Shown here one piece after another: positions 18,186 through 27,392 of a DNA stretch of 64,000 bases (position 1 is the first letter of the stretch; each line of letters begins with the position of its first letter). Location: contig JAQVGY010000001.1 in assembly GCA_028696495.1 (NCBI GenBank), forward strand, positions 31,618 through 95,617. The letters are read 5' to 3'. This stretch comes from Atribacterota bacterium. GTDB taxonomy: Bacteria > Atribacterota > Phoenicimicrobiia > Phoenicimicrobiales > Stramentimicrobiaceae. The notes under the pieces were generated by a model. The model did no database searches and was not told the origin of the DNA. It was given only the letters and a program-made list of their open reading frames with translations. Made by a program: the position numbers and the translations under genes.

Positions 18186-18329
18186 TATTAATATACCTGC
18201 TCAATCAATTTTTTTGTGGGTTTTTATTATATCTAAAAAGAGGTCGAGCTTTGAATAGAAAAGCAAGATTTTATTTAATAAGTCAATAATAAAAGATAAT
18301 TCTATCATAAAACAAAAGATAGTTTTATA

Positions 18330-18359
18330 ATTATAGACTAATAATTAAAGCATAGTCAA
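18330..18359 (-). promoter_or_regulatory. Probable sigH promoter
   Basis: On the minus strand TTGACT (18354-18359) and TATAAT (18330-18335) have an 18-base spacer and overlap the cysS stop. A second TATAAT-like element lies nearer the gene (around 18226) without a good -35. Two starts are possible. Confidence 0.5.
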
Positions 18360-19783
18360 GATTTTTTCCAACGAACCCCTTCCTTAGTATCTTCAATTAC
18401 TATACCCATATTCAATAATTTCACTCTGAGTTGATCTGCAGTTTCCCAATCTCTATTTTTTCTAGCTGTTTCTCTTGCATCTATCAAATCTTCTATTTCT
18501 TTTCCCGGTAAACTTTCCTGGTTAGCTAAGATAGAAGAAAATTTCAGCCCTAAAATATGTGCTCCAAAATCCTCATAAAATCGTATAATTCTTTCTATGG
18601 TATCCTGATTTTTATATCCTGTCTTATTTAGATAAATATTTGTTTCTTTTGCCAGTAAAAATAGGGTGCTCAAAGCAACCGGGGTATTGAAATCATCATC
18701 CATTGCCTCAATAAATCTATTTTTCATTTTGTCTATCGTTTCATTCAATTTGTTACTATCTATATCTATCTCTTTGCTGGGAAGTTTCCTTTCAGATAAA
18801 AATTTAAGATTATAGATAAGATTATTCAGTGTTTCCATGCTATTTTTTGATTGTTCTATCTGTTCAATAGAATAATTTAAAGGACTTCTATAATGGGCAG
18901 ATAGTAGAAAATGTCTGATGACTGAACCATCGTATTTTTGAGATAATTCTCTTATGGTCAAAATATTTCCTAAGGATTTTGACATTTTTTTATTATCTAT
19001 TTTCAAATAGCCATTGTGTAGCCAGTATCTGGCAAAAGTCTTTCCGCTTACCGCTTCGCTTTGTGCAATCTCATTCTCATGATGTGGAAATATCAGATCC
19101 TCTCCTCCGGCATGAATATCAAAAGTCTCTCCAAGATATTTGGAGGACATCGCTGAACACTCTATATGCCATCCGGGACGCCCGGGACCCCAGGGGCTAT
19201 CCCATTTCGGTTCACCTTCTTTGGCCCTCTTCCAAAGAACAAAATCATAGGGATTTTTCTTTCGTTCATCTATCTCTATCCTGGCTCCTGACTGTATTTC
19301 ATCAATACTCTGTTTGGAGAGTTTCCCATAGTCCTTAAACTTGCTAACATCATAAAAAACATCTCCTTCAACTTCATAGGTAAAACCCTTCTCCTGTAAC
19401 TGTTCAATAAATCTAATAATGTCCGGAATATGTTCAGTTGCCCGGGGATAGTGATCAGCCCTGCCAATATTTAAAAAATCAGCATCCTGGAAGTATTCTC
19501 TAATAAATTTGTCAGCTACCTTATCATATGAAATTCCCATCTCTTTAGCTTTATTTATCACCTTATCATCGATATCGGTAAAATTAGTGACATATACTAC
19601 TTCGTATTTTTTATATCTCAAATACCTTCTTAATACTTCAAAGATTAGAAAAGGCCGGGCATTGCCAATATGAAAAAAATTATATACAGTCGGTCCACAA
19701 ACATACATACCCACCCGTTTTTCATTAAGGGAAATGAACTCTTCTTTTTTCCTACTTAGAGTGTTGTATAATTTTAAACTCAA
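18356..19783 (-). CDS. cysS: Cysteinyl-tRNA synthetase
   Basis: This enzyme charges tRNA-Cys with cysteine. The 475-residue class I synthetase has the N-terminal zinc/cysteine-binding Cys29 in YVCGPTVYN, the HIGH motif as FFHIGNARP (38-41 region) and KMSKSLGN near residue 268. The WHIECSAMS segment with another zinc-ligand Cys and the GGEDLIFPHHENEIAQSEA helix also fit. It lies between the PIN/TRAM gene and sigH, as in Bacillus, where cysE, mrnC, rlmB and others intervene; those are missing here. No T-box leader is seen in the short 53-base upstream gap. Confidence 0.97.
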   Translation of the reverse strand: MSLKLYNTLSRKKEEFISLNEKRVGMYVCGPTVYNFFHIGNARPFLIFEVLRRYLRYKKYEVVYVTNFTDIDDKVINKAKEMGISYDKVADKFIREYFQDADFLNIGRADHYPRATEHIPDIIRFIEQLQEKGFTYEVEGDVFYDVSKFKDYGKLSKQSIDEIQSGARIEIDERKKNPYDFVLWKRAKEGEPKWDSPWGPGRPGWHIECSAMSSKYLGETFDIHAGGEDLIFPHHENEIAQSEAVSGKTFARYWLHNGYLKIDNKKMSKSLGNILTIRELSQKYDGSVIRHFLLSAHYRSPLNYSIEQIEQSKNSMETLNNLIYNLKFLSERKLPSKEIDIDSNKLNETIDKMKNRFIEAMDDDFNTPVALSTLFLLAKETNIYLNKTGYKNQDTIERIIRFYEDFGAHILGLKFSSILANQESLPGKEIEDLIDARETARKNRDWETADQLRVKLLNMGIVIEDTKEGVRWKKS

Positions 19784-19836
19784 TGTTGTTTCCTCACTTT
19801 TTCGTATATTTAAGTATCTAATTTAAAAACTAAAGA

Positions 19837-20970
19837 CTATTTTTTATAATTAGACTGTGCCTTTTTTTGAAAAGTAATATCCTGGTTCTTCTTATTAAGT
19901 CTTTCTTTTATTCGGCCAAAAATCATTCTCCCTGCAGGTGTCTGTAAAATACTGGTTACCGTTAATTTAACTTTTTCACCTATGTTGCTCATCCCGTTTT
20001 CTACCACAATCATTGTTCCATCATCCAGATAGGCAACACCCTGACCGGATTCTTTACCCTCCTTAATTATCTGGGTTACTAATTCTTCTCCGGGTAATAT
20101 TATTGATTTTAAGGCATTTGCCAGATCATTAATATTTAAAACCGTTACATTCTCTAATTGAGCCAATTTATTTAAATTATAATCATTGGTCAGTATTTTG
20201 GCATCTAATTCTTTGGCTAATTTTATTAATTTAGTATCAACAGTCTTTAATTCGGTATAGTCACGACTGATTATTTTTATTTTGTTAGTATGTACCTTAT
20301 TTATTTTATTCAAAACATCTAAACCCCGTCTTCCTCTATTTCTTTTTAATGGTTCTGAAGAATCGGCTATAGCTTGTAATTCGTTTAATACAAAGCGGGG
20401 AATAATTAAAATTCCTTCTAAAAAATCAGTCTGAGAAATATCGGCTATCCTGCCATCAATAATGACACTGGTATCTAATATCTTCAATTGAGAATGAGAG
20501 CTTTTTTCTCTTTTTTTAAATCTTTCAATATTTTTTTTATAGAAATTAACGCTTTCTGCTCTTTTGCTCAACCCCAGGGTAATTCCCAATAAACCGAGTG
20601 TTACATTAAGAATTATAGGTAAATAATTACCTATAAAGGGGATAAATGATAGTGAGTATGCTAATAAATTGGCAATAATCAATCCGACAATTAAGCCTAT
20701 TACGCCAGAAAGTATGTTCTGAGCAGGTATTTTTTGAAAATAGGTTATGATTCTTTTTCCGAAAAAATTTAATTTCTTATAACTGAGAATAAACAATATA
20801 AATCCAAAAAAACTTCCTATAATAAATGATATAACAGGAATTAACCATTTGTGATCGGAAAATATGCTTAAGTTGTTTAAGACTTTTGTACCAGGAATGA
20901 GTTCATAACCAAATATTCCTCCTGCCAGAATAAAGAGTGAACACATTATTTTTTTGGTTAAACCTGACAA
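19837..20970 (-). CDS. PIN/TRAM-domain membrane protein (YacL family)
   Basis: A 377-residue protein with four hydrophobic segments in the first 130 residues. A PIN nuclease-like domain follows (LDTSVIIDGRIADI with the first acidic residues, NDYNLNKLAQL near its end), then a C-terminal TRAM domain (VENGMSNIGEKVKLTVTSIL). The family, YacL in Bacillus, is widespread but its cellular target is not settled; an RNase or RNA-binding role is inferred from the domains. The start is TTG, seven bases after a perfect GAGGAGGT site. It lies between radA and cysS; the disA gene usual between radA and yacL is absent. Confidence 0.88.
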   Translation of the reverse strand: MSGLTKKIMCSLFILAGGIFGYELIPGTKVLNNLSIFSDHKWLIPVISFIIGSFFGFILFILSYKKLNFFGKRIITYFQKIPAQNILSGVIGLIVGLIIANLLAYSLSFIPFIGNYLPIILNVTLGLLGITLGLSKRAESVNFYKKNIERFKKREKSSHSQLKILDTSVIIDGRIADISQTDFLEGILIIPRFVLNELQAIADSSEPLKRNRGRRGLDVLNKINKVHTNKIKIISRDYTELKTVDTKLIKLAKELDAKILTNDYNLNKLAQLENVTVLNINDLANALKSIILPGEELVTQIIKEGKESGQGVAYLDDGTMIVVENGMSNIGEKVKLTVTSILQTPAGRMIFGRIKERLNKKNQDITFQKKAQSNYKK

Positions 20971-21154
20971 AATATTAACCTCCTCTATTCTTTTTTATTC
21001 TATGATGTTATCCAATATTACACTCCCCTCTTCACACACCTCCCATCAAAATAAAAATATTTAATAATATTTAAGAACACAACATTTACCAAATTATATC
21101 ACCAGTCATTATCTGTGTAAAGCAATACAGTAAAGCAAGTTTCTTGATTTGGTC

Positions 21155-22513
21155 TCATTTATTGAGCAATGATACTATATCGTTTATATTGTTGATAGTT
21201 TTTACCTCTAAATGATCATATTTTTTTGAAATATGTTGTCCATTATCATATGGAATAATACATTTTTTAAAGCCAATATTTTGGGCTTCTTTGAGCCTCC
21301 TTTCACATAATCCCACTGAACGCACTTCTCCAGTCAAGCCCAGTTCACCAAAAACAACAGTATCTAAAGGTATGGCTAAGTTTTTTATACTGCTTATAAT
21401 CGCCACAGCAATCCCTAAATCTATTGCCGGTTCACTTATCTTGATACCACCTGCGGTATTTATATAGATATCTTTATTCTGTAATTGTATCTTTATTTTA
21501 TTTTCTAAAACAGCAATGATTAAAGATACTCTATTATAATCAACACCTGTGGTTAACCGGCGAGGGTAATTTAAATAAGAAGAGCTGGTTAATGCCTCAA
21601 TTTCTACCGCCAGAGGACGACTTCCTTCAAAGGTAATAGTGGTAACAGTGCCAGGTATAGGTTGCTCTCTTGAAGTTAAAAGTATTTTGGAAGGATTTTT
21701 GACTTCTTTTAAACCATTATTTTCCATTTGGAAAATACCCAGTTCATTTGTGGCTCCAAATCTATTTTTTATACTTCTAAGAAGCCTGTAAGATTGAAAT
21801 CTCTCTCCCTCAAGATATAATACCGTATCAACAATATGTTCAAGCGTTTTTGGTCCGGCTATTCCTCCATCCTTTGTTACATGACCAATAATTAAAAGTG
21901 CGATATTTTCTTTTTTGGCTATTTCCATTAACCGAGAAGTACAACTTTTTACTTGAGCAACACTTCCAGGTGCAGAGGGAATATTGGAATCATTAATAAT
22001 TTGTATGGAATCAATAATGGCTATTTTTGGTTTTATTTCGAGCATCTGTGCAACTATTTTTTCCAGGTTATTTTCTGATAATAGATAAATGAGTTCAGAG
22101 CTGACTGATAACCTGGTTGCTCTGAGATAAATCTGTCTAAGTGATTCTTCAGCTGAAACATAAAGAATTTTACCTACTATGTCTATTAATTGCTGAGCAA
22201 TTTGCAAGGCTAATGTTGATTTACCTATACCTGGTTCACCTCCGAGCAATACCAGTGAACCAGGAACAATACCTCCACCTAAAACGCGGTCGAATTCTGC
22301 TATACCTGTCATATAACGTTGTTCATCGCCGGTGTATTTTAGCTTACTGATAGGTTTAGCCAGATCTTTTTTTTCAATCTTTACATTTCTTTCTGAAACA
22401 TCTATTGCTAAAAGAGAGTTCCATGCTCCACAATTTGGACACCGCCCCAACCAGCGAGAGGTTTCAAAATTACATTCCTTGCAATGATAATATTCAGAAC
22501 TACCTTTCATCAC
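21155..22513 (-). CDS. radA: DNA repair protein RadA (Sms)
   Basis: RadA is a RecA-like ATPase that promotes branch migration and processing of recombination intermediates. The 452-residue protein has the N-terminal zinc finger (C11, C14, C25, C28), Walker A GGEPGIGKST (91-100), the RadA-specific KNRFG motif followed by ATNELGIF, and a C-terminal Lon-protease-like domain without protease activity in the family. It starts 41 bases after clpC and is probably part of the csoR-mcsA-mcsB-clpC operon, the same order as in Bacillus. Confidence 0.96.
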   Translation of the reverse strand: MMKGSSEYYHCKECNFETSRWLGRCPNCGAWNSLLAIDVSERNVKIEKKDLAKPISKLKYTGDEQRYMTGIAEFDRVLGGGIVPGSLVLLGGEPGIGKSTLALQIAQQLIDIVGKILYVSAEESLRQIYLRATRLSVSSELIYLLSENNLEKIVAQMLEIKPKIAIIDSIQIINDSNIPSAPGSVAQVKSCTSRLMEIAKKENIALLIIGHVTKDGGIAGPKTLEHIVDTVLYLEGERFQSYRLLRSIKNRFGATNELGIFQMENNGLKEVKNPSKILLTSREQPIPGTVTTITFEGSRPLAVEIEALTSSSYLNYPRRLTTGVDYNRVSLIIAVLENKIKIQLQNKDIYINTAGGIKISEPAIDLGIAVAIISSIKNLAIPLDTVVFGELGLTGEVRSVGLCERRLKEAQNIGFKKCIIPYDNGQHISKKYDHLEVKTINNINDIVSLLNK

Positions 22514-22554
22514 TTAAAAAAATGTTACTCCTACTTGGACAATTTAAAAGATTA

Positions 22555-25041
22555 TCATTCGCTGTCACTATTATCTTGATATTTTTCTTTTTCCTTATGA
22601 CTATCTTTTAGTTCTTTTTTTTCAAAAATAATCTTATCTTTCTTAGCTCCAATAAATAGATGTTCCCCATCCTTCAACTCACCGGATAATATTTTTTCTG
22701 AAATTGGATTCTCTACCAATCTTTCAATTGTTCTTCTTAAAGGCCTGGCACCAAAGTTAGGATCATATCCTTCTTTTGCTAAAATATCTTTGGCACTATT
22801 ACTAACTGAAAAAGTTATTTTTTGTTCTGCTAATAATTCTTTCACTTCATTCAGTAATAGATCTGCAATCTTTCTAATTTCAATTTTGGTAAGACTTTTG
22901 AAGACAATTATTTCATCAATTCGATTAAGAAATTCCGGTCGAAATGTCTTATTTAATTCACTCATAACCCTGTCTTTTATATCTTTGTAGGACATTTGTT
23001 CAGGTTCGTTTGAACTTCTAAAACCTAAAGAAGTTCCTTTTTTAATTAGGGTAGCCCCCACATTAGAAGTCATAATTATGACAGTGTTTTTAAAATCTAC
23101 CACCCTGCCCTGAGCATCTGTCAATCTCCCATCCTCAAATATCTGTAACAGTATATTGAAGACATCAGGATGAGCCTTTTCAATCTCATCCAGCAAAACT
23201 ACTGAATAGGGTCGTCTTCTCACCTTCTCAGTTAGCTGTCCCCCTTCTTCATAGCCCACATAACCAGGAGGGGCTCCAACCAATCTGGAAACTGCAAATT
23301 TTTCCATATATTCAGACATATCTAAACTGATCATAGCATTTTCATCCCCAAACAAAAACTCAGCTAAACTTCTTGCCAGTTCAGTTTTACCTACTCCTGT
23401 GGGACCTAAAAAAACAAATGAACCAATCGGTCTCCTGGGATCTTTCATACCAGCCCTGGCTCTGCGTACAGCTCTGGATATTGCCGTAATAGCATCATCC
23501 TGACCAATAATCCGCTTATGTAGCTCATCTTCCATTCTAATAAGCTTTTTAGCTTCTTCTTCTTTCAGAGAATAAACGGGGACTCCGCTCCAGCTGGAAA
23601 CAACTTCTGCTACATCTTCCACAGTGACTTCTATTTTATCTTTGGTTTTTCCAATTTCCCATTCTTTCTTAATTTCATTATATTTTTCTTCAAATTTTCT
23701 TTCCTTATCTCTTAATTTAGCCGCCTTTTCAAATTGTTGTAACCTCACTGCAGCCTCTTTTTCTTTTCTAACCTTTAGTAATTCTTCTTCAATGTCTTTT
23801 ACATCAGGCGGAAAAACAGTATTTTTTAGTTTTACCCGGGAAGATGCTTCATCTATTACATCGATAGCCTTATCAGGTAAAAAACGGCCTGAAACATACC
23901 TTGCTGCTAACTTTACTGCTGATATTAAAGACTGATCAGTAATAGTCAATTTATGATGGGCTTCATATTTATCTCTCAATCCTTTAAGTATTTCAATAGC
24001 CTCCTCAACGGTAGGCTCAGGTACATTAATGGGTTGAAAACGCCTCTCTAATGCTTTATCTTTTTCAATATATTTTCTATATTCATCAGTTGTAGTTGCA
24101 CCAATAGTCTGAATCTCACCGCGAGCCAGAGCAGGTTTTAATATATTGGATGCGTCGATAGCCCCTTCAGCGGCACCGGCACCAACAAGAGTATGAAATT
24201 CATCTATAAATAGGATTACATCATTGGAATTTTCGACTTCTTTGACTATCTTTTTGAGACGTTTTTCGAACTCTCCTCTATATTTTGTACCGGCAACTAT
24301 TAAAGCAAGGTCTAAAGAGATTATTCTCTTATTTTTTAAGATTTCAGGAACATCATTATTGGCTATTTTTTGAGCCAACCCCTCAACAATAGCTGTTTTC
24401 CCAACACCGGCCTCTCCAATTAAACAGGGATTATTCTTCTTCCTTCTGCTCAATATCTGTATTACTCTTTGAATCTCATTATTTCTGCCCACCACAGGAT
24501 CTAATTTTTCTTCTCTGGCTAATTCGGTTAAATCTCTCCCGAATTCATCTAATGTTGGAACTTTGCTCTCTTTTCTAACAACACTTCCAGGTTCATCGGG
24601 ATTACCACTTTCCATTAATAACTTTAATATACGGGTATAAATATTCTCTAAATCTAATCCCATCTGTGTTAAGATACGTGTTGCAACACCACTACCTTCT
24701 TTGATTAGACCCAAAAGAATATGTTCTGTACCTATATAATTCTGTCCTAATCTACTTGCTTCCTGTGAGGCTAATTCTAATACTTTTTTAGCTCTTGGTG
24801 TAAAAGTAATCTCACTAACTTCCTGATATTTTCCTCTTCCCACTATCTTTTCAATCTCTTCAATAACTCTTTCCGGGTCAACACCTGAATCACGCAGGAC
24901 TCTGCTGGCAATTCCATCATTTTCCTTAACCAGGCCAACTAAAATGTGCTCGGTTCCTATATAGTTATGATTAAGATTCACCGCTTCTTCTTGTGCCATC
25001 ATAATCACTTTTCTTACTTTTTCGGTATATCTTTTGAACAT
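22555..25041 (-). CDS. clpC: ATP-dependent unfoldase ClpC
   Basis: ClpC is a Hsp100 ring unfoldase that feeds proteins to ClpP and, with McsB, degrades arginine-phosphorylated substrates. The 828-residue protein has two N-domain repeats (NYIGTEHILVGLVKE and NYIGTEHILLGLIKE), AAA1 with GEAGVGKTAIVEGLA, a middle UVR/coiled-coil insert (EKAAKLRDKERKFEEKY), and AAA2 with GPTGVGKTELARSLAEFLF. The ATG at 25041 follows GGAAGG at good spacing; a TTG five codons earlier is less likely. It is followed by radA and preceded by mcsB, 88 bases away. Confidence 0.96.
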   Translation of the reverse strand: MFKRYTEKVRKVIMMAQEEAVNLNHNYIGTEHILVGLVKENDGIASRVLRDSGVDPERVIEEIEKIVGRGKYQEVSEITFTPRAKKVLELASQEASRLGQNYIGTEHILLGLIKEGSGVATRILTQMGLDLENIYTRILKLLMESGNPDEPGSVVRKESKVPTLDEFGRDLTELAREEKLDPVVGRNNEIQRVIQILSRRKKNNPCLIGEAGVGKTAIVEGLAQKIANNDVPEILKNKRIISLDLALIVAGTKYRGEFEKRLKKIVKEVENSNDVILFIDEFHTLVGAGAAEGAIDASNILKPALARGEIQTIGATTTDEYRKYIEKDKALERRFQPINVPEPTVEEAIEILKGLRDKYEAHHKLTITDQSLISAVKLAARYVSGRFLPDKAIDVIDEASSRVKLKNTVFPPDVKDIEEELLKVRKEKEAAVRLQQFEKAAKLRDKERKFEEKYNEIKKEWEIGKTKDKIEVTVEDVAEVVSSWSGVPVYSLKEEEAKKLIRMEDELHKRIIGQDDAITAISRAVRRARAGMKDPRRPIGSFVFLGPTGVGKTELARSLAEFLFGDENAMISLDMSEYMEKFAVSRLVGAPPGYVGYEEGGQLTEKVRRRPYSVVLLDEIEKAHPDVFNILLQIFEDGRLTDAQGRVVDFKNTVIIMTSNVGATLIKKGTSLGFRSSNEPEQMSYKDIKDRVMSELNKTFRPEFLNRIDEIIVFKSLTKIEIRKIADLLLNEVKELLAEQKITFSVSNSAKDILAKEGYDPNFGARPLRRTIERLVENPISEKILSGELKDGEHLFIGAKKDKIIFEKKELKDSHKEKEKYQDNSDSE

Positions 25042-25129
25042 ATCTTTCCTTCCCAATATTTTTTAAAATTATTGTAATAAATGTTTTCTCTATATAAATA
25101 GGTCTAAGGTCTATACCAACCCCTATTTT

Positions 25130-26206
25130 CTAATCTAATAATTCTTGAATTATTTTGGCTCTAGCAATATCCCGCTCATTTTCATTCATTTTTTTATTTT
25201 TCAATAATTGAATGTATGCTGATTGTATTATTAACATGAGCCGATTAATAGTATCATACCCAATCTTAGTAAATATGCCCAATTCTATGCCAAATCTGAT
25301 CTTGGACAATAAATCGATTGCCTCTAATGTGGATATGATTCTTGCATTCGTAAGTATACCATATGCACGTAAAATTTGGTCCTCTATTCTCTGCCTGGAG
25401 TGCAACATCAATTCCTCTCTTGCCCTTTCTTCTTCATCAATTAATAGCCTGCTAATCATTTCTAATTTCTTAATAATCTCATTCTCTTTTAACCCCATGG
25501 TTACCTGGTTGGAGACCTGAAACAAGTTACCCTGAAAATCTGTACCTTCTCCGTAGAACCCTCTCACTGCATATCCCGTCTTAGATATTGATGACAACAA
25601 ATCATTCAATTTATTTTTATAAAACAGTCCTGGCAAATGCAACATGACAGAAGCTCTTAGCCCTGTACCGGCATTGGTAGGACAGCAGGTTAAAAACCCT
25701 TCGTTTTCATTAAAAGAGTATTCAATTTCTTTCATAATCTGGTCATCATAGCAATCGATTATCTCCCAGACTTTTTCTAATTGAAAACCAGGGAGCAGAC
25801 ATTGTATTCTAAAATGGTCCTCTTCATTGACCATTATACTGATAATTTCATCTGGTTTGTATATAAAAGCTCTATAAGGGTAACCCAATTGGGCTAAAGA
25901 TAGACTGATGAGACGCTTTTCAACTAAAAATTGTATATCTAAATCAGTTAAATCATCTATTTTGATCAGTTTAAAATCCTGAAAAAAGCTATTATTTTTT
26001 ATCAGGTTTTCACTTTTTTTCAGTACCTGTTCTAACTGATTTGGATTTGCCTTGAAAGGGAAGGGAATATCTTGAATATTTCTGGCTAATCGCAATCTGG
26101 TACTAACTACTATATGATTCAAAGGGCCATCACCTTTAGTCCACCCGGAGGTTGTATCCCTTAATTCGCGTATAAGCAAAGCCTCTTTATTACTCATTAT
26201 TTCCAT
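25130..26206 (-). CDS. mcsB: Protein-arginine kinase McsB
   Basis: McsB phosphorylates arginine residues in proteins, marking them for ClpC-ClpP. The 358-residue sequence has the guanidino-kinase signatures: STRLRLARN near 36-44, the NEEDH loop (127-131) with the catalytic acid, and the phosphate-binding CPTNAGTGLRAS (175-186). The C-terminal domain ends at residue 358. Its start overlaps the end of mcsA, either 17 bases at the first ATG or 8 at the ATG at 26197; both have weak ribosome-binding sites, so translational coupling is likely. Confidence 0.94.
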   Translation of the reverse strand: MEIMSNKEALLIRELRDTTSGWTKGDGPLNHIVVSTRLRLARNIQDIPFPFKANPNQLEQVLKKSENLIKNNSFFQDFKLIKIDDLTDLDIQFLVEKRLISLSLAQLGYPYRAFIYKPDEIISIMVNEEDHFRIQCLLPGFQLEKVWEIIDCYDDQIMKEIEYSFNENEGFLTCCPTNAGTGLRASVMLHLPGLFYKNKLNDLLSSISKTGYAVRGFYGEGTDFQGNLFQVSNQVTMGLKENEIIKKLEMISRLLIDEEERAREELMLHSRQRIEDQILRAYGILTNARIISTLEAIDLLSKIRFGIELGIFTKIGYDTINRLMLIIQSAYIQLLKNKKMNENERDIARAKIIQELLD

Positions 26207-26732
26207 CTTCTAATCTCTTCTCTTCTTCAATAATCATATCTCTTAATTTTGCTGCTTTTTCATATTCTTCTTTTAAGATTAGCTTTTGCATTTCATCTTT
26301 AATCTCATTTATTCTATTCAACCGAATGTTCCGTTCTTTGATTGCAGGGGGGAGCTTCCCAATATGTTCTGCATTCCCATGTAATCTGCATAGAATTGGA
26401 TTCAATTGTTTTCTAAAATATTCATAGCACTGGTTGCAACCAAGCTTACCTGATTGTACAAATTCCTGATAAGTCATTCCACAATGGGGACAGTTATCTT
26501 CTTCGTTTAAGCCCTCTGCTCCTTTCCCTCTATCTAATTTTATAAATGAACTCAAAAGGTTTCCCAAAATTTCATTTATATTATATTGAGAAAATGAAAA
26601 GGAAGAAATCGCGCTTCCTAAAAGGCTGTGAGCACAGTCGTTACAAATATACAGTTCAATTTTTTTAACTCCCACTACTTTTGTAATTGTTACGGTAGCA
26701 TCGTTTTTTTTGCAAATCTGGCAAATCATCAC
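26190..26732 (-). CDS. mcsA: McsA, zinc-binding activator of McsB
   Basis: McsA activates the McsB arginine kinase and, in Bacillus, also modulates CtsR. The 180-residue protein has four CxxC pairs (CQIC, CNDC, CPHC, CNQC), giving two treble-clef-like zinc sites. A C-terminal UVR motif (KEEYEKAAKLRDMIIEEEKR) is the family's docking helix. It lies between the CsoR-family regulator and mcsB. Cys-rich sites make it a plausible redox or metal sensor, as reported for homologues. Confidence 0.93.
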   Translation of the reverse strand: MMICQICKKNDATVTITKVVGVKKIELYICNDCAHSLLGSAISSFSFSQYNINEILGNLLSSFIKLDRGKGAEGLNEEDNCPHCGMTYQEFVQSGKLGCNQCYEYFRKQLNPILCRLHGNAEHIGKLPPAIKERNIRLNRINEIKDEMQKLILKEEYEKAAKLRDMIIEEEKRLEDGNNE

Positions 26733-26794
26733 TTTATATCCTATTATAATATTTAATTTAATTTGACTAATTTTTATTGGGTATATTGGTAAAT

Positions 26795-27067
26795 TTATCT
26801 AAGAAATTTGATAATTAGTTCAATAATTTCATCTAAATTATTCTGGTATATAAAAACATCATCAGAAGAATTGAGACAGGAATATACTTTCTCTTCCAAT
26901 AATAATTTGTTAATTCTATTTAAAGCAGACTTCACTGCAGAAACCTGGGTCAGAATGTCAGCACAGGTTCGGTTTTCTACAATCATAGATTGAATTCCTC
27001 TAATCTGCCCTTCTATTTTTTTTAAACGGTGCAAAATTTTTATCTTGTTAATCTCTTCGATTTCCAT
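26795..27067 (-). CDS. CsoR/CstR-family repressor at the head of the mcsA-mcsB-clpC operon
   Basis: A 90-residue all-helical DNA-binding regulator of the DUF156 family (CsoR, RcnR, FrmR, CstR). It has the RLKKIEGQIRGI helix and Cys35 in NRTCADIL. CsoR proteins bind Cu(I) with Cys-x24-His-x3-Cys. Here the second Cys is kept at 64, but the His position is Lys60, so two thiols remain without the histidine, as in the persulfide sensor CstR. This suggests thiol (sulfide, persulfide or oxidant) rather than copper sensing. The gene takes the place of ctsR in the operon. A matching operator overlaps its promoter. The family is clear; the effector is inferred. Confidence 0.88.
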   Translation of the reverse strand: MEIEEINKIKILHRLKKIEGQIRGIQSMIVENRTCADILTQVSAVKSALNRINKLLLEEKVYSCLNSSDDVFIYQNNLDEIIELIIKFLR

Positions 27068-27087
27068 TTTTTATCCTGACTTTTTAT

Positions 27088-27104
27088 ATACCCCCCTAGG
27101 GTAT
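27088..27104 (-). promoter_or_regulatory. CsoR/CstR-type operator
   Basis: The palindrome ATACCC-CCCTA-GGGTAT is a perfect 6-base inverted repeat around a 5-base C-rich centre. It resembles the G/C-tract operators of CsoR and CstR proteins. It starts just after the -10 box, over the expected transcription start, 21-37 bases upstream of the regulator gene, fitting autorepression of the operon. Confidence 0.8.
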
Positions 27105-27108
27105 TAAT

Positions 27109-27136
27109 ATTATAACTCTTACATATATTTTGTCAA
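27109..27136 (-). promoter_or_regulatory. Consensus promoter of the csoR-mcsA-mcsB-clpC-radA operon
   Basis: On the minus strand TTGACA (27131-27136) and TATAAT (27109-27114) are separated by 16 bases. Both hexamers match the sigma-70/sigma-A consensus exactly. The CsoR-type operator begins four bases downstream of the -10. Confidence 0.85.
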
Positions 27137-27392
27137 TATCCTGTGATTACAATATTATAATAATTTTTAAATATTTAGTTATAAAGCAGCAGTGAGACTA
27201 TTTAATGAAGGGATTTTTGGTAGATTCCAATTATTTCTGCTTAAAGTTAATATAAAACAACAATTTTGTGAATATATGTTTATTCAAAAAAGATATTATA
27301 AAAATAGACAGACTCTCAGTCTGTCTAAATATTTAATTCATTTTTATAACCACCGGTTATTTGCAATAGAATAAAAAATTCTTCTAAAGCTT
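27137..27392. other. Intergenic region between pgk and the csoR promoter
   Basis: Apart from the pgk terminator this AT-rich stretch shows nothing convincing. Open frames on either strand (for example a 60-codon plus-strand frame from 27192) have no ribosome-binding site and low-complexity content, and I do not call them genes. Confidence 0.6.
27306..27326 (-). terminator. Terminator after pgk
   Basis: A 9-base perfect inverted repeat (27306-27314 with 27318-27326) encloses a 3-base loop, 67 bases past the pgk stop. The T-run on the minus strand is only moderate (ATTTT). It separates pgk from the csoR operon. Confidence 0.65.
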
